64,000 bases of DNA from Sphingomonas sp. 35-24ZXX (GTDB lineage Bacteria > Pseudomonadota > Alphaproteobacteria > Sphingomonadales > Sphingomonadaceae): the NCBI RefSeq assembly GCF_000786215.1, contig NZ_JROG01000004.1, positions 868,001 through 932,000 on the forward strand. The letters run 5' to 3'. The position numbers and the translations under genes were made by a program. Numbering within the stretch: position 1 is the stretch's first letter; each line of letters opens with the position of its first letter. Positions 1 to 8,585 of this stretch are shown here, piece after piece. The notes under the pieces are model-generated. The model worked only from the letters and a program-made list of their open reading frames with translations. It ran no database searches and had not been told where the DNA came from.

Positions 1-27
1 CGAGACAGGCGATGCGAATGGGTGCAC

Positions 28-1086
28 TCAAACCGGCGACCATGTCCCCGGTTCGTTGTCCGCATTCGGATCGACGCCCTCCGGCTTTTCGGTCGCGGTA
101 TCGTGCGGCAGATATTCGAGCAGGGCGTCGAACAGGTCCGAAATCCCCGCACCGGTCGCGCCAGAGACGGGGAACACTCGGTCGGCTCCGGCAGCCATGA
201 GTTCGGCGGAAAAGTGTTTCATCAGCTCGTCGTCGAGCAGGTCGCCCTTGTTGAGTGCGACCAGCTTGGGCTTCTCGTCGAGCCCGGCCCCATAGTTTTC
301 CAGCTCGCCATCGACCACGCGCATCGCTTCGACCGGATCGTCGCCATGCGCGTCGATCAGATGGATCAGCACCCGGCAGCGCTCGATATGGCCCAGGAAC
401 CGGTCGCCGATGCCGGCGCCGTCGGCCGCGCCTTCGATCAGACCGGGAATGTCGGCCAGCACGAATTCGCGGTTGCGGTGCTGCACCACGCCCAATTGCG
501 GGCGCAAGGTGGTGAACGGATAGTCGCCGACCTTCGCCTGGGTGTTGGTCACCTGGTTGATGAAGGTCGATTTACCAGCGTTGGGCAGGCCCACCAGCCC
601 GGCATCGGCCATCAGCTTCAGCCGCAGCCAGACATACATTTCGCGGCCGGGATAGCCGGGGCCATGCTGGCGCGGGGTGCGGTTGGTGCTGCTGGAATAG
701 CTGAGGTTGCCGCGACCGCCATCGCCGCCGCGCAAAAAGGTGATCCGCTGGCCGGCATGGGTGAAGTCGGCGAGCACCTCTTCCTTGTCCTCGCTGAGGA
801 TCTGCGTGCCCACCGGCACCTTGATCACCAGATCGTCGCCGCCCGCGCCGGTGCGGTTGCGGCCCATGCCGCCATTGCCGCGCTTGGCCTTGAAATGCTG
901 GGTGTAGCGAAAGTCGATCAGCGTGTTGAGGCCGCTGATCGCTTCGAAGATGATATCGCCGCCCTTGCCGCCATTGCCGCCGTCAGGGCCGCCATATTCG
1001 ACATATTTTTCGCGGCGGAAGGACACCGCGCCCTGTCCGCCCGTACCGGAGCGTATGAAAATCTTGGCTTGATCGAGAAAATGCAT
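28..1086 (-). CDS. obgE: GTPase ObgE/CgtA
   Basis: This 352-residue protein is the ribosome-associated Obg GTPase, which acts in 50S subunit maturation and stress and cell-cycle control. The N-terminal glycine-rich Obg fold covers roughly residues 1-158 and opens with MHFLDQAKIFIRSGTGGQGA. The G domain follows, with the P-loop GLPNAGKS at 166-173, the G3 motif DIPGLIEGA near 213 and NKGD near 282. The open frame extends 20 codons upstream, but MHFLDQ is the conserved Obg start. The C-terminus is short and ends soon after the G domain, as in Obg proteins without a long variable tail. It is divergent from clpS. Confidence 0.97.
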   Translation of the reverse strand: MHFLDQAKIFIRSGTGGQGAVSFRREKYVEYGGPDGGNGGKGGDIIFEAISGLNTLIDFRYTQHFKAKRGNGGMGRNRTGAGGDDLVIKVPVGTQILSEDKEEVLADFTHAGQRITFLRGGDGGRGNLSYSSSTNRTPRQHGPGYPGREMYVWLRLKLMADAGLVGLPNAGKSTFINQVTNTQAKVGDYPFTTLRPQLGVVQHRNREFVLADIPGLIEGAADGAGIGDRFLGHIERCRVLIHLIDAHGDDPVEAMRVVDGELENYGAGLDEKPKLVALNKGDLLDDELMKHFSAELMAAGADRVFPVSGATGAGISDLFDALLEYLPHDTATEKPEGVDPNADNEPGTWSPV

Positions 1087-1235
1087 GGCCGCGCCCCTAA
1101 CGGAAAGCGGCGGCAAACACCAGTGCCAGCGAGCGATGCGCCACATTGCCTGCGTCAGGGCGGTACAGCGCGGCGGCGCAAATTACGCGCGACCCCTTGC
1201 CTGCGCCCCGCGAAATACGATATTCCGGTGCATCT

Positions 1236-1640
1236 ATGAACACTGCGAACCCAGCCTCCGCGCCGTCACGGCGTCTCCATGTCGCTGCGACAGGACGCGC
1301 GCTCGTGCCCGTCCATGCCGGGCCGGATCGCGAGGACGAGGGCCCGCCCGATATCGGGATCGCGGTCAAGACCCGCGCCAAGTCGAAAAAGCCCAGTCAA
1401 TACAAGGTGCTGATGCTGAACGACGATTACACGCCGATGGAATTCGTCGTGCTGGTGCTCAAGCGCTTCTTCAGCATGAACATGGACGAGGCGACCCGTG
1501 TCATGCTCCATGTCCACCAGAAGGGCGTCGGCGTGTGCGGCATCTTCACCTACGAGGTTGCAGAGACCAAGGTGAACCAGGTCATGGACTTCGCCCGCGA
1601 GAACCAGCATCCGCTGCAGTGCACGCTCGAGAAGGTCTGA
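1236..1640 (+). CDS. clpS: ATP-dependent Clp protease adaptor ClpS
   Basis: ClpS delivers N-end-rule substrates to ClpA/ClpP. The conserved core starts with [18 protein letters not shown] near residue 53, which carries the [10 protein letters not shown] signature, and continues through the [17 protein letters not shown] segment. It ends with the typical [12 protein letters not shown] tail. The protein has 134 residues, slightly longer than usual because of a disordered N-terminal extension of about 45 residues rich in Ala, Pro and Arg. The ATG at 1236 was chosen; the frame continues upstream to 1146, but that part lacks homology-like features. It stands alone between divergent obgE and co-directional murA. 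Confidence 0.93.
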   Translation: MNTANPASAPSRRLHVAATGRALVPVHAGPDREDEGPPDIGIAVKTRAKSKKPSQYKVLMLNDDYTPMEFVVLVLKRFFSMNMDEATRVMLHVHQKGVGVCGIFTYEVAETKVNQVMDFARENQHPLQCTLEKV

Positions 1641-1709
1641 CCCTTCGAGCGTCGCCGCCCTCTTGCACCCCCCTCTTGCAAGGCCTGCCGCAGGCGTTAA
1701 ACAGCGGCG

Positions 1710-2993
1710 ATGGACAAGATCATCATTCGCGGCGGCAAGTCGCTTTCCGGCCGTATTCCCATTTCCGGTGCCAAGAACAGCGCGCTGACGCTGCTGCCGT
1801 GTGCGCTGCTCACCGATGAGCCGCTGACGCTGCGCAACCTGCCGCGCCTGGCCGATGTCGACAGCTTCGGTCATCTGCTCAACCAGCTGGGCGTCTCGAC
1901 GATGATCGAGGGCGCTCGGCCCGAGGATTTCGGACGGGTGATGACGCTGCGCGCGGGCCGCGTTACCGCGACCGTCGCGCCCTATGACATCGTGCGCAAA
2001 ATGCGCGCCTCGATCCTGGTGCTGGGCCCGCTGCTGGCGCGCGCGGGCGAGGCGACGGTGTCGCTGCCCGGCGGCTGTGCGATCGGCAACCGCCCGATCG
2101 ACCTGCACCTGAAGGCGCTCGAAGCGCTGGGTGCAGAGATCGAGATCACCGCAGGCTATGTCACCGCACGCGCGCCCAAGGGCGGTCTGCCCGGTGGTGA
2201 CTTCGGCTTCCCCGTGGTGTCGGTCGGTGCGACCGAGAACGCGCTGATGGCCGCCGTGCTCGCCAAGGGCACCTCGACGCTGCGCAACGCGGCGCGCGAG
2301 CCCGAGATCGTCGATCTGTGCAACCTGCTGGTGGCGATGGGCGCGGTAATCGAGGGGATCGGCGGATCGACGTTGGTGATCAACGGCAAGGACCGCCTGC
2401 ACGGCGCGACCTATCGCGTGATGGCCGACCGGATCGAGGCCGGCAGCTATGCCTGCGCCGCGGCGATCACCGGCAGCGCCCTGGACCTGATCGGTGCCAG
2501 GCTCGACGAGATGGAAGCGACCATCGCCGCGCTGCGCCAGGCGGGCGTGCATTGCGAGGAGATTGCCGATGGCATCGCGGTGCGCCCCAATGGCAAGCTG
2601 CAGGCGCTGACCCTGTCGACCGCGCCGTTCCCGGGCTTTGCCACCGACATGCAGGCGCAGTTCATGGCGATGCTGTGCATGGCGCAGGGCGCGAGCGTGC
2701 TGACCGAGACGATCTTCGAGAACCGCTACATGCACGTGCCCGAACTCAACCGCATGGGCGCGCATATCGAGGTCAAGGGCCGCACGGCGGTGGTCCATGG
2801 CGTCGATCGGATGGTCGGCGCGCCGGTGATGGCGACCGATCTGCGCGCATCAATGAGCCTGATCATCGCTGGCCTTGCCGCCGAAGGCGAGACCGAGGTC
2901 AACCGCGTCTATCATCTCGATCGCGGCTATGAGCGGCTCGAGGAAAAGCTGCAGGCGGTGGGCGCGGATATCGAGCGCGTCGGCGGCGATTGA
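1710..2993 (+). CDS. murA: UDP-N-acetylglucosamine 1-carboxyvinyltransferase
   Basis: MurA transfers enolpyruvate from PEP to UDP-GlcNAc, the first committed step of peptidoglycan synthesis in the cytoplasm. The 427-residue length is standard. The catalytic cysteine is visible as Cys123 in [17 protein letters not shown], so the enzyme should be of the fosfomycin-sensitive Cys type. Lys22 and Asn23 in GAKNSAL form the conserved substrate site. The C-terminal [20 protein letters not shown] is typical. Its 3' end faces the minus-strand gene at 3106, with a palindromic repeat in between. Confidence 0.97.
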   Translation: MDKIIIRGGKSLSGRIPISGAKNSALTLLPCALLTDEPLTLRNLPRLADVDSFGHLLNQLGVSTMIEGARPEDFGRVMTLRAGRVTATVAPYDIVRKMRASILVLGPLLARAGEATVSLPGGCAIGNRPIDLHLKALEALGAEIEITAGYVTARAPKGGLPGGDFGFPVVSVGATENALMAAVLAKGTSTLRNAAREPEIVDLCNLLVAMGAVIEGIGGSTLVINGKDRLHGATYRVMADRIEAGSYACAAAITGSALDLIGARLDEMEATIAALRQAGVHCEEIADGIAVRPNGKLQALTLSTAPFPGFATDMQAQFMAMLCMAQGASVLTETIFENRYMHVPELNRMGAHIEVKGRTAVVHGVDRMVGAPVMATDLRASMSLIIAGLAAEGETEVNRVYHLDRGYERLEEKLQAVGADIERVGGD

Positions 2994-3005
2994 TAAGCTG
3001 AAATT

Positions 3006-3137
3006 TCTCCCCTCCCGCTTGCGGGAGGGGCAGGCCTGACATGCCAGGCCGGGGTGGGGCTGGAGCGCGACCCGAATTCGGGCTCACCACGGCTTCGGCT
3101 ATGCCTCAGCCACCGCTCCCGCCAGCGGGGTGGGAGA
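3006..3137. repeat. GC-rich palindromic intergenic repeat, copy 1
   Basis: The element starts with a perfect 10-bp inverted repeat (CCCCTCCCGC, TT, GCGGGAGGGG at 3009-3030). A second small dyad (CCTGacatgCCAGG) follows, then CCGGGGTGGG and a distal block GCCTCAGCCACCGCTCCCGC plus CAGCGGGGTGGGAG. The same arrangement recurs at 56144-56276. It lies after murA (+) and runs into the last codons of the minus-strand gene at 3106. It could fold as an RNA on either strand and so might terminate or protect both converging transcripts. Confidence 0.8.
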
Positions 3138-3384
3138 GAGATTGCGCCATATCGCGCACCAGCCAAAGCCGGATCGCGCTCGCCAGATTGGGCGGGTCTT
3201 CCGCCTCGATCCGCTCGACATCGATCCGCGCGACCAGAGCGTTGAGCGGCAGCGCGCGCGCCTCGGCGGCGGACTTGAGCAGATCCCAGAACAAAGGTTC
3301 CAGGCTGATCGAGGTCAGATGCCCTGCAATCTGGATGCTGCGCTTGACCGGGCCGCGGTAGAGGTCATCGGTGGCAAGGGTCAT
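3106..3384 (-). CDS. Ribbon-helix-helix domain protein
   Basis: This 92-residue protein resembles alphaproteobacterial ribbon-helix-helix (RHH_4-type) proteins. The core is KRSIQIAGHLTSISLEPLFW (about 14-33), giving the beta strand, followed by helices DLLKSAAEARALPLNALVARI and NLASAIRLWLVRDM. These proteins are putative small DNA-binding dimers of unassigned target. The ATG overlaps the stop of the upstream DUF1801 gene by 4 bp, so the two are probably co-translated. The last eleven codons (SLSHPAGGSGG) lie inside the palindromic repeat, so the C-terminus appears to be repeat-derived. Confidence 0.8.
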   Translation of the reverse strand: MTLATDDLYRGPVKRSIQIAGHLTSISLEPLFWDLLKSAAEARALPLNALVARIDVERIEAEDPPNLASAIRLWLVRDMAQSLSHPAGGSGG

Positions 3385-3827
3385 ACAGGCGGATAAATCC
3401 GGTTCATTTCGGCCAGATCGTGAGCGATCAACTCTTCCAGCACGTTGATGTCGATCTGGGCCAGTTTCGCGACATACAGGCAGGTCTTTTCCATCTTGTG
3501 CTTGCCCAACCTGGCCAGCAGCGCATCGCGCCGCGCGGCGACCGCCTCGTCGTCATAGCCCGCCATCAGATAGATGCTGTGCTTGCCCTTGCGCGGCGAA
3601 AAGCTGGACCGCGCCCAGGTGCCGGTGCGCCCGCTGGGATAGGCATAGGTATATTCGCCAAAGCCGATCATGCTGGGGCCCCACATCTTCGCCGGCATCC
3701 CGGTGATACGCTGGTACAGCGCCAGCAGCGTCCGTGCATCATCCTGGCGCTGGTCAGGCTCAAGGCCTGCGATGAACCCGTCGACGCTGGCATCGGTAGC
3801 CGTTGTCTTGTTGCCAGCATCCGCCAT
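3381..3827 (-). CDS. DUF1801 domain-containing protein
   Basis: This 148-residue protein has the DUF1801 (YdhG-like) pattern. An N-terminal helix-rich part (VDGFIAGLEPDQRQDDARTL) precedes MWGPSMIGFGEYTYAYPSGRTG, then a strand segment KHSIYLMAGYDD and a C-terminal KTCLYVAKLAQIDINVLEELI. The molecular function of the family is not established. It is the first gene of a two-gene minus-strand unit with the ribbon-helix-helix protein, with a 4-bp overlap. The start at 3827 gives MADAGNKTTATDASVDGFI. Confidence 0.85.
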   Translation of the reverse strand: MADAGNKTTATDASVDGFIAGLEPDQRQDDARTLLALYQRITGMPAKMWGPSMIGFGEYTYAYPSGRTGTWARSSFSPRKGKHSIYLMAGYDDEAVAARRDALLARLGKHKMEKTCLYVAKLAQIDINVLEELIAHDLAEMNRIYPPV

Positions 3828-3861
3828 CTTGCATCCCCCGTGATCGAGGCCTAAAGGCTAG

Positions 3862-3990
3862 CACGTCTGATGGGGAGTAGCCAACCGGTGCGGTGCACCG
3901 GGCCGCGCGTCAACACACTTGGCCGAGAGGCCATGGTGCGCGGGTTTCCGGATCTTGGGATCCGGCTTCCGGCAAGACCGACGACACCAT
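3862..3990 (+). promoter_or_regulatory. yybP-ykoY manganese riboswitch
   Basis: The leader of the GDT1-type gene at 4074 carries the conserved blocks of the yybP-ykoY (Mn2+) riboswitch. These are GGGGAGTAGCC at 3871, a P2-type helix, CGTCAACACACTTGGCC at 3908, and the closing GGCAAGACCGACGAC at 3972-3986. The blocks match those of the E. coli mntP leader in order and spacing. The class binds Mn2+ at the junction between two coaxial helices and usually switches expression on. Downstream, GGCCGGGCGGG and CTGCCCGGCC can pair close to the start codon and could be the expression platform; that part is inference. Confidence 0.9.
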
Positions 3991-4073
3991 AACCCTTTTG
4001 CCTGGCCGGGCGGGGGTGATGCGTGTTGTTGCGTTTTGCTGAACCTGCTGCCCGGCCCCGGAAGTGACCTTTC

Positions 4074-4646
4074 ATGGAAGCCTTTCTCGCCTCACTGTCG
4101 CTCGTCGCGCTCGCCGAAATGGGCGACAAGACCCAGCTGCTCGCGATCCTGCTCGCCGCACGGCTGCGCAAGCCCGTCCCCATTATTGCAGGCATTCTGG
4201 TGGCGACGCTCGCCAACCATTTCCTCGCCGCGCTGCTGGGCCAGCAGGTCGCCGGGCTGATCGACAGCGCAGCCTTCCGCTATGCCATCGCTGCCGGGTT
4301 CATCGGCATGGGCCTTTGGGCGTTGATCCCCGACACGTTCGATGAAGACGACGCCCCCAAGGAGCGCAGCGCCGGGGTGTTCATCACCACCCTGGTCGCC
4401 TTCTTTCTCGTCGAAATGGGCGACAAGACCCAGATCGCCACGATGGCGATGGGCGCGCACTATCAGAACGTGATCGCGGTCACCGCAGGCACGACGCTGG
4501 GCATGATGGTCGCCAACGTGCCTGCGGTGCTGCTGGGGCACAGGATCGAGCGCATCCTGCCGATCCGCGCATTGCAGATCGGCGCGGCCGCGCTGTTTGC
4601 CGGACTGGGCCTGTGGGTCGCGGCGCAGACCGCGGGCTGGGTGTGA
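4074..4646 (+). CDS. TMEM165/GDT1 family manganese exporter
   Basis: This 190-residue inner-membrane protein has two copies of the GDT1 (UPF0016) signature. EMGDKTQ is at 15-21 in the first half, and EMGDKTQ recurs near 112 in the second half, each on a transmembrane helix. The two halves are inverted repeats of three helices joined by a short acidic loop (DTFDEDDAPKERS). Bacterial members such as MneA export Mn2+. The Mn-sensing riboswitch directly upstream strongly supports manganese as the substrate. The start codon lies 84 bp after the riboswitch, preceded by GGAAGTGACC. Confidence 0.93.
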   Translation: MEAFLASLSLVALAEMGDKTQLLAILLAARLRKPVPIIAGILVATLANHFLAALLGQQVAGLIDSAAFRYAIAAGFIGMGLWALIPDTFDEDDAPKERSAGVFITTLVAFFLVEMGDKTQIATMAMGAHYQNVIAVTAGTTLGMMVANVPAVLLGHRIERILPIRALQIGAAALFAGLGLWVAAQTAGWV

Positions 4647-4659
4647 TCGCGGCGGCGGG

Positions 4660-5748
4660 TCATCCGTCGCAGTCGTTCCAGTAATCCTTGTTGGTGGTGC
4701 AGCTTTTCAGCCCGCTGTAATGATTGACGACGCAGGTGGTCTTCATCGGGCATGCCTTGAACGGACGCGGGCGGAAGTCGCGCGGAGCGGAGACGGGAGC
4801 AGGCCGATTGTAGATAGCCGCCACCTGCGGGCGCAGCGGCGTCATGATCGATCGGATCTTCTCGTCGCCGTTGGCGATGGCATAATCCATCCAGTACAGC
4901 ACTTCGGTCTCGTGTTTCGGTGCGTCCCGGGACTGCAACAGCGCGGATGAGGCGATGACCGCGCCATAGACTTCACCCTGTTCGGCGAGATTGCGGCCCA
5001 GCCGATAGGCCAGGTCAAAGTCCTTCTTGGTGCCACGCCCGGCCTCGATCATCGTGAACGCCATGACGGTTGCATAGATGTGCCCGCTTTCGGCCGCCTG
5101 ACGGAACAGCGTGAAAGCCTTTTTGTCGCTCTGCTGCACGCCAAGGCCCTGGTAGTAATAGATGGCTGCGCGGTGCATCGCGTCGACATGCCCGGCGGCT
5201 GCGGCCCTTTCCATCCACGCCACGCCGCCCTTGACATCCGGCGCGCCATAGGACCCACCCGCCAGTTCGGCTCCATAGAAATACATGCCCATCGGGTCGC
5301 CTCCATCTGCCGAACTTTTGATCATATCCAGCCCCTGCTGCTTGGTCAGATCGCTGAACTGGCCCGAATACATCGAGAGGCCGACTTCCATCATCGCTCC
5401 GGCATCTTTCTGGTGCTCGATATACGAACGCGCCACGGCCAGTCCGTCCGGCGTTGCGATGACGCGGTTGGTGGCGCGCAGTGCAAGGTCTGCATGCATG
5501 GGCGGGCAGGGGCTGTAGGCCAGAGCGGCAAGCTCGTGCGCCTTGGCCCAGGCAATGTCGGTATCGGACAGCGGCTGGTTCTTTTCCAGCGCCTCGCTCA
5601 GCAGATCATAGGCGATGTGACAGTTCGAGCGTGCCTGATGCAGCCGCTGCGGATCGGGCGCGGACCCGGCATGGAGCGATGCCGGCAGCATGGCCAGTAT
5701 CGCGGACAGGCCGAAAACGGCAAAAAGGCGGTGGATTCGGGAAGGCAT
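4660..5748 (-). CDS. Secreted Sel1-repeat protein
   Basis: This 362-residue protein has an N-terminal signal peptide ([22 protein letters not shown]). The middle carries several Sel1-like (TPR-like) repeats, such as [20 protein letters not shown] and [20 protein letters not shown], roughly between residues 120 and 300. The C-terminal 45 residues are Pro/Arg rich, then cysteine rich (four Cys), which is consistent with an exported, disulfide-containing tail. Sel1 proteins are scaffolds for protein-protein contacts, and no specific function can be assigned. ATG at 5748 fits the signal peptide; an in-frame GTG lies six codons upstream. Confidence 0.8.
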   Translation of the reverse strand: MPSRIHRLFAVFGLSAILAMLPASLHAGSAPDPQRLHQARSNCHIAYDLLSEALEKNQPLSDTDIAWAKAHELAALAYSPCPPMHADLALRATNRVIATPDGLAVARSYIEHQKDAGAMMEVGLSMYSGQFSDLTKQQGLDMIKSSADGGDPMGMYFYGAELAGGSYGAPDVKGGVAWMERAAAAGHVDAMHRAAIYYYQGLGVQQSDKKAFTLFRQAAESGHIYATVMAFTMIEAGRGTKKDFDLAYRLGRNLAEQGEVYGAVIASSALLQSRDAPKHETEVLYWMDYAIANGDEKIRSIMTPLRPQVAAIYNRPAPVSAPRDFRPRPFKACPMKTTCVVNHYSGLKSCTTNKDYWNDCDG

Positions 5749-5928
5749 GATCGCGGTATCCTGCACGCCAGCACTGGGGCTGGGAGTGGTCCGCGACTTG
5801 GGATCGAACGCTATAATCGCCGTGTCGGCAAGTCAACATCGCCCCCGCTGCGCACAGCCCTCTTGCCCCTGCTGGGCCGCGCTGATAGGCGGCGCGCGAA
5901 CACTCTTTCCTGCAGAAAGTCCGCGTCC

Positions 5929-7146
5929 ATGACTCAATCCGTAAACCGTGTCGTTCTGGCCTTTTCGGGCGGGCTGGATACCAGCGTCATCCTCAAGTGG
6001 CTGCAGCAGACCTATAACTGCGAGGTGGTTACCTTCACCGCCGACCTCGGCCAGGGTGAAGAGCTGGAGCCCGCGCGCGCCAAGGCGCAGATGATGGGCG
6101 TGAAGCCCGAACATATCTTCATCGACGATCTGCGCGAAGAGTTCGTGCGCGACTACGTGTTCCCGATGATGCGCGCCAATGCGGTGTATGAAGGCACCTA
6201 TCTGCTGGGTACCTCGATCGCGCGGCCGCTGATCGCCAAGCGCCAGATCGAGATCGCGAAGATGGTAGGGGCCGACGCGGTCAGCCACGGCGCGACCGGC
6301 AAGGGCAACGATCAGGTGCGCTTCGAGCTCGGCTATTATGCGCTCGACCCCGACGTGAAGGTGATCGCACCCTGGCGCGAATGGGATCTGACCAGCCGCA
6401 CCCGGCTGATCGAATTTGCCGAGGCGCACCAGATTCCGGTGAGCAAGGACAAGCGCGGCGAAGCGCCGTTCTCGACCGATGCCAACATGCTGCACACCTC
6501 GTCCGAGGGCAAGGTGCTCGAAGATCCGTGGGATGAAGTCCCCGACTATGTCTATTCGCGCACCAACCATCCCGAGGACGCGCCCGATACCCCCGAATAC
6601 ATCACCATCGATTTCGAGCGCGGTGACGGCGTGGCGTTGAACGGCGAGGGCATGAGCCCGGCGACGCTGCTCGAAAAGCTCAACGAGCTGGGCAAGACCC
6701 ACGGCATCGGCCGTCTCGATCTGGTCGAGAACCGTTTCGTCGGCATGAAGTCGCGCGGCATGTACGAAACGCCGGGTGGCACGATCTATCACATCGCGCA
6801 TCGCGGCATCGAGCAGCTGACGCTCGATCGCGGCGCTGCGCACCTCAAGGACGAGCTCGCCCCGCGCTATGCCGAGCTGATCTACAACGGCCTGTGGTTC
6901 AGCCCCGAGCGCGAGATGCTGCAGGCTGCGATCGATCACAGCCAGAGCCATGTCACCGGGACCGTGCGGCTGAAACTGTACAAGGGCAATGCCTGGGTCG
7001 TCGGCCGCAAGTCGCCGTTCTCGCTCTACAGCGAGAAGGTGGTGACGTTCGAGGACGATGCCGGCGCCTATGACCAGAAGGACGCCGAGGGCTTCATCAA
7101 GCTCAACGCGCTGCGTCTCCGCCTGCTGGGTCGCCGCGGGGCCTGA
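5929..7146 (+). CDS. argG: Argininosuccinate synthase
   Basis: ArgG ligates citrulline and aspartate using ATP in arginine biosynthesis. The 405-residue length is normal for the short bacterial form. The N-terminal PP-motif SGGLDTS is at 13-19. [20 protein letters not shown] and the [20 protein letters not shown] citrulline/aspartate-binding segment follow, and the C-terminus contains the [12 protein letters not shown] oligomerisation region. The frame is open far upstream, but [15 protein letters not shown] is the family start. The neighbouring DUF3429 gene follows after 8 bp. Confidence 0.97.
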   Translation: MTQSVNRVVLAFSGGLDTSVILKWLQQTYNCEVVTFTADLGQGEELEPARAKAQMMGVKPEHIFIDDLREEFVRDYVFPMMRANAVYEGTYLLGTSIARPLIAKRQIEIAKMVGADAVSHGATGKGNDQVRFELGYYALDPDVKVIAPWREWDLTSRTRLIEFAEAHQIPVSKDKRGEAPFSTDANMLHTSSEGKVLEDPWDEVPDYVYSRTNHPEDAPDTPEYITIDFERGDGVALNGEGMSPATLLEKLNELGKTHGIGRLDLVENRFVGMKSRGMYETPGGTIYHIAHRGIEQLTLDRGAAHLKDELAPRYAELIYNGLWFSPEREMLQAAIDHSQSHVTGTVRLKLYKGNAWVVGRKSPFSLYSEKVVTFEDDAGAYDQKDAEGFIKLNALRLRLLGRRGA

Positions 7147-7154
7147 CGCGCGTC

Positions 7155-7610
7155 ATGGAGCGGGCAGCGGGTCACAATCGCACGCTGATGCAGGGCCTGA
7201 CCTATGCAGGCGCGCTGCCGTTCCTTGCAGGCGCCTCGTGCCACATCACCGGCTATGGCGATGTCAACGCCGCCAACCTGACCTGCTACTGGGCGTTCAC
7301 CATCCTGATGTTCATGGCGGGAACGCTGTGGGGTATTCAGGTCGTCGCCCCGCAGAAAGTGAGCCCCAATCTGCTCATCGCCAGCAATGTCGTGGTGCTG
7401 GCGACCTGCGCCGCGCTCTGGTTCGTGCCGTTCAACGAGGCGGCCCTGCTGTTCGCGATCGGCTTCGGCGTGCTGTACTGGCTGGATCGCCGGGCGGTCG
7501 AGGCGGGCGCGACCGACGCCGCCTACGGCACGATGCGGGCACGAGTCACGGCGTTCGTGATGGCGTGCCTGGTCCTGATCGCGGTCGTGCCCATGGGGGC
7601 CATCGGCTGA
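7155..7610 (+). CDS. DUF3429 domain-containing membrane protein
   Basis: This 151-residue protein has about four or five transmembrane segments (GLTYAGALPFLAGASC, NLTCYWAFTILMFMAGTLWG, LLIASNVVVLATCAALWFV, ALLFAIGFGVLYWLDR, and the C-terminal TAFVMACLVLIAVVPMGAIG). It matches the DUF3429 family, related to eukaryotic TMEM69, of unknown function. The start is 8 bp after the argG stop, so it is probably the distal gene of the argG transcript. The region downstream contains no gene for almost 1 kb. Confidence 0.8.
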   Translation: MERAAGHNRTLMQGLTYAGALPFLAGASCHITGYGDVNAANLTCYWAFTILMFMAGTLWGIQVVAPQKVSPNLLIASNVVVLATCAALWFVPFNEAALLFAIGFGVLYWLDRRAVEAGATDAAYGTMRARVTAFVMACLVLIAVVPMGAIG

Positions 7611-7719
7611 CTGGCGTTGCGCGCGAATCGACTGTGCTGGCGGGCCGCCCGAAACGCGATTGTTACACCGCGATGAAACAATCCATCCGGGACGGCTTAA
7701 TCCATTGCTATCCACCATT

Positions 7720-7951
7720 TTATCCACAGCGAACCTGCGCGGTCTGTGGATAACTCATGCATTTTCGCTGGCTGCGACTCGGGTGTCGTGAGACCTTGAA
7801 CAGGTCGGAAGGACAGACGGAAAGCGGGCTGAAGGGCGGAAAAACCGAGTTTTTACAGCGATGTAAGACAAAGTTGGAACGGCCGGAGAGACCGCCCGGA
7901 GCGGAGATTGGCAACAATTTCGGCGAAGGATGAAAGCCGGTGTTATGCACA
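7720..7951. other. DnaA-box cluster (candidate oriC)
   Basis: TTATCCACA at 7720-7728 is a perfect DnaA box. TGTGGATAA at 7745-7753 is its exact inverse, 16 bp away. TTATGCACA at 7943-7951 fits the TTATNCACA consensus, and CTATCCACC at 7709-7717 is a 7/9 match. In DNA this GC rich such AT-containing 9-mers should be rare, so clustering is notable. Whether this is the origin or a DnaA regulatory site cannot be decided from the window alone: none of the usual origin neighbours (hemE, parAB, gidA, dnaA, dnaN) is present. Confidence 0.45.
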
Positions 7952-8154
7952 GGCTGGAAAGGATGGCCCGGCTGCGCGGAAGCAGCGATGCGGAAGTGCG
8001 GATCAGGTGGTCTGAAAGGTTCGGATGGACGGATGATGATCGGCAGGCAGGCAAGATGCGGGGCGCACGTCCCGGATGGAGCGGCCAGCCGGTGCGATGC
8101 CCTCGCCTCCGTGCGATGCGGGTTAGGACAGGCGGTTAACGCGCACGATCTTTC

Positions 8155-8488
8155 GGGATGGTGCTGCCGGGCCGGATGATCTGAACCGGGTTCATGAAGA
8201 GGGGGTGTCAGGCAGAGCGCGGACCCGGGTCCACCGGTCTTCGGACCAAAGGGAACCGGGCCTCGCGCGAAGCCGGACGCCTGGGAAGGTTTGTCGATGG
8301 CCGAAGCGACAGGCGCAGAAATGCAAATGCCGCACCGAAAGCCCGATCCGGACACGTCCGCTCCACCGCTTGCGGCGCAGCAGACGGACCACACAGAGGC
8401 GGGACACCGCCTTCAGGGCTACGGACAAAGCCTCGAATATCCCAACAGGCGCAGTGGGGGCCGACAGCAATGTCGGCCCCCGTTTTGC
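8155..8488 (+). ncRNA. Candidate small RNA ending in an intrinsic terminator
   Basis: A plus-strand transcript must enter the strong terminator at 8456-8488, yet there is no coding frame for 850 bp before it. The preceding 300 bp contain several short self-complementary stretches (for example GGACCCGGGTCC at 8221-8232 and GGTCTTCGGACC at 8236-8247). The hallmarks of RNase P RNA, tmRNA, SRP RNA and the common alphaproteobacterial riboswitches were looked for by eye and not found. The 5' end is unknown and the stated start is only a guess. Confidence 0.3.
8456..8488 (+). terminator. Strong intrinsic terminator
   Basis: GGGGGCCGACA (8456-8466) pairs perfectly with TGTCGGCCCCC (8471-8481) across a GCAA tetraloop and is followed by GTTTTGCG. 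It is one of the best plus-strand terminators in the window. It ends the non-coding region about 100 bp before the gene at 8586. Confidence 0.85.
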
Positions 8489-8585
8489 GTTTCATGCTCT
8501 GGCCATCCAGTCATGGCCTATGCAGCGCTCCGGCGCTGGGCTATTCGACATCGCCGCCCGGCCATGCACAACAGCGGGGAATAGC

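Larger units (their letters stand above)
7611..8585. other. Long non-coding region with DnaA boxes and a terminated leader
   Basis: No frame in this stretch of about 975 bp looks like a protein gene; the open frames lack ribosome-binding sites and known motifs. It holds an inverted repeat GATTGTT/AACAATC (7658-7664 and 7677-7683), a cluster of DnaA-box consensus matches (7720-7951) and short A/T runs (AAAAAC-CGA-GTTTTT at 7840-7854). It ends with a strong terminator at 8456-8488. The first half is a candidate replication origin or DnaA-controlled region, and the second half could be a small RNA. Confidence 0.6.

Noticed and set aside
1266-2798. Long minus-strand open frame across clpS and murA
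   Set aside because: It lies antisense to two clear genes, and its His/Arg/Gln-rich translation is the usual artefact of GC-rich codon bias.
8291-8584. 97-codon open frame across the terminator at 8456
   Set aside because: It reads through a strong terminator and has no ribosome-binding site or recognisable domain.
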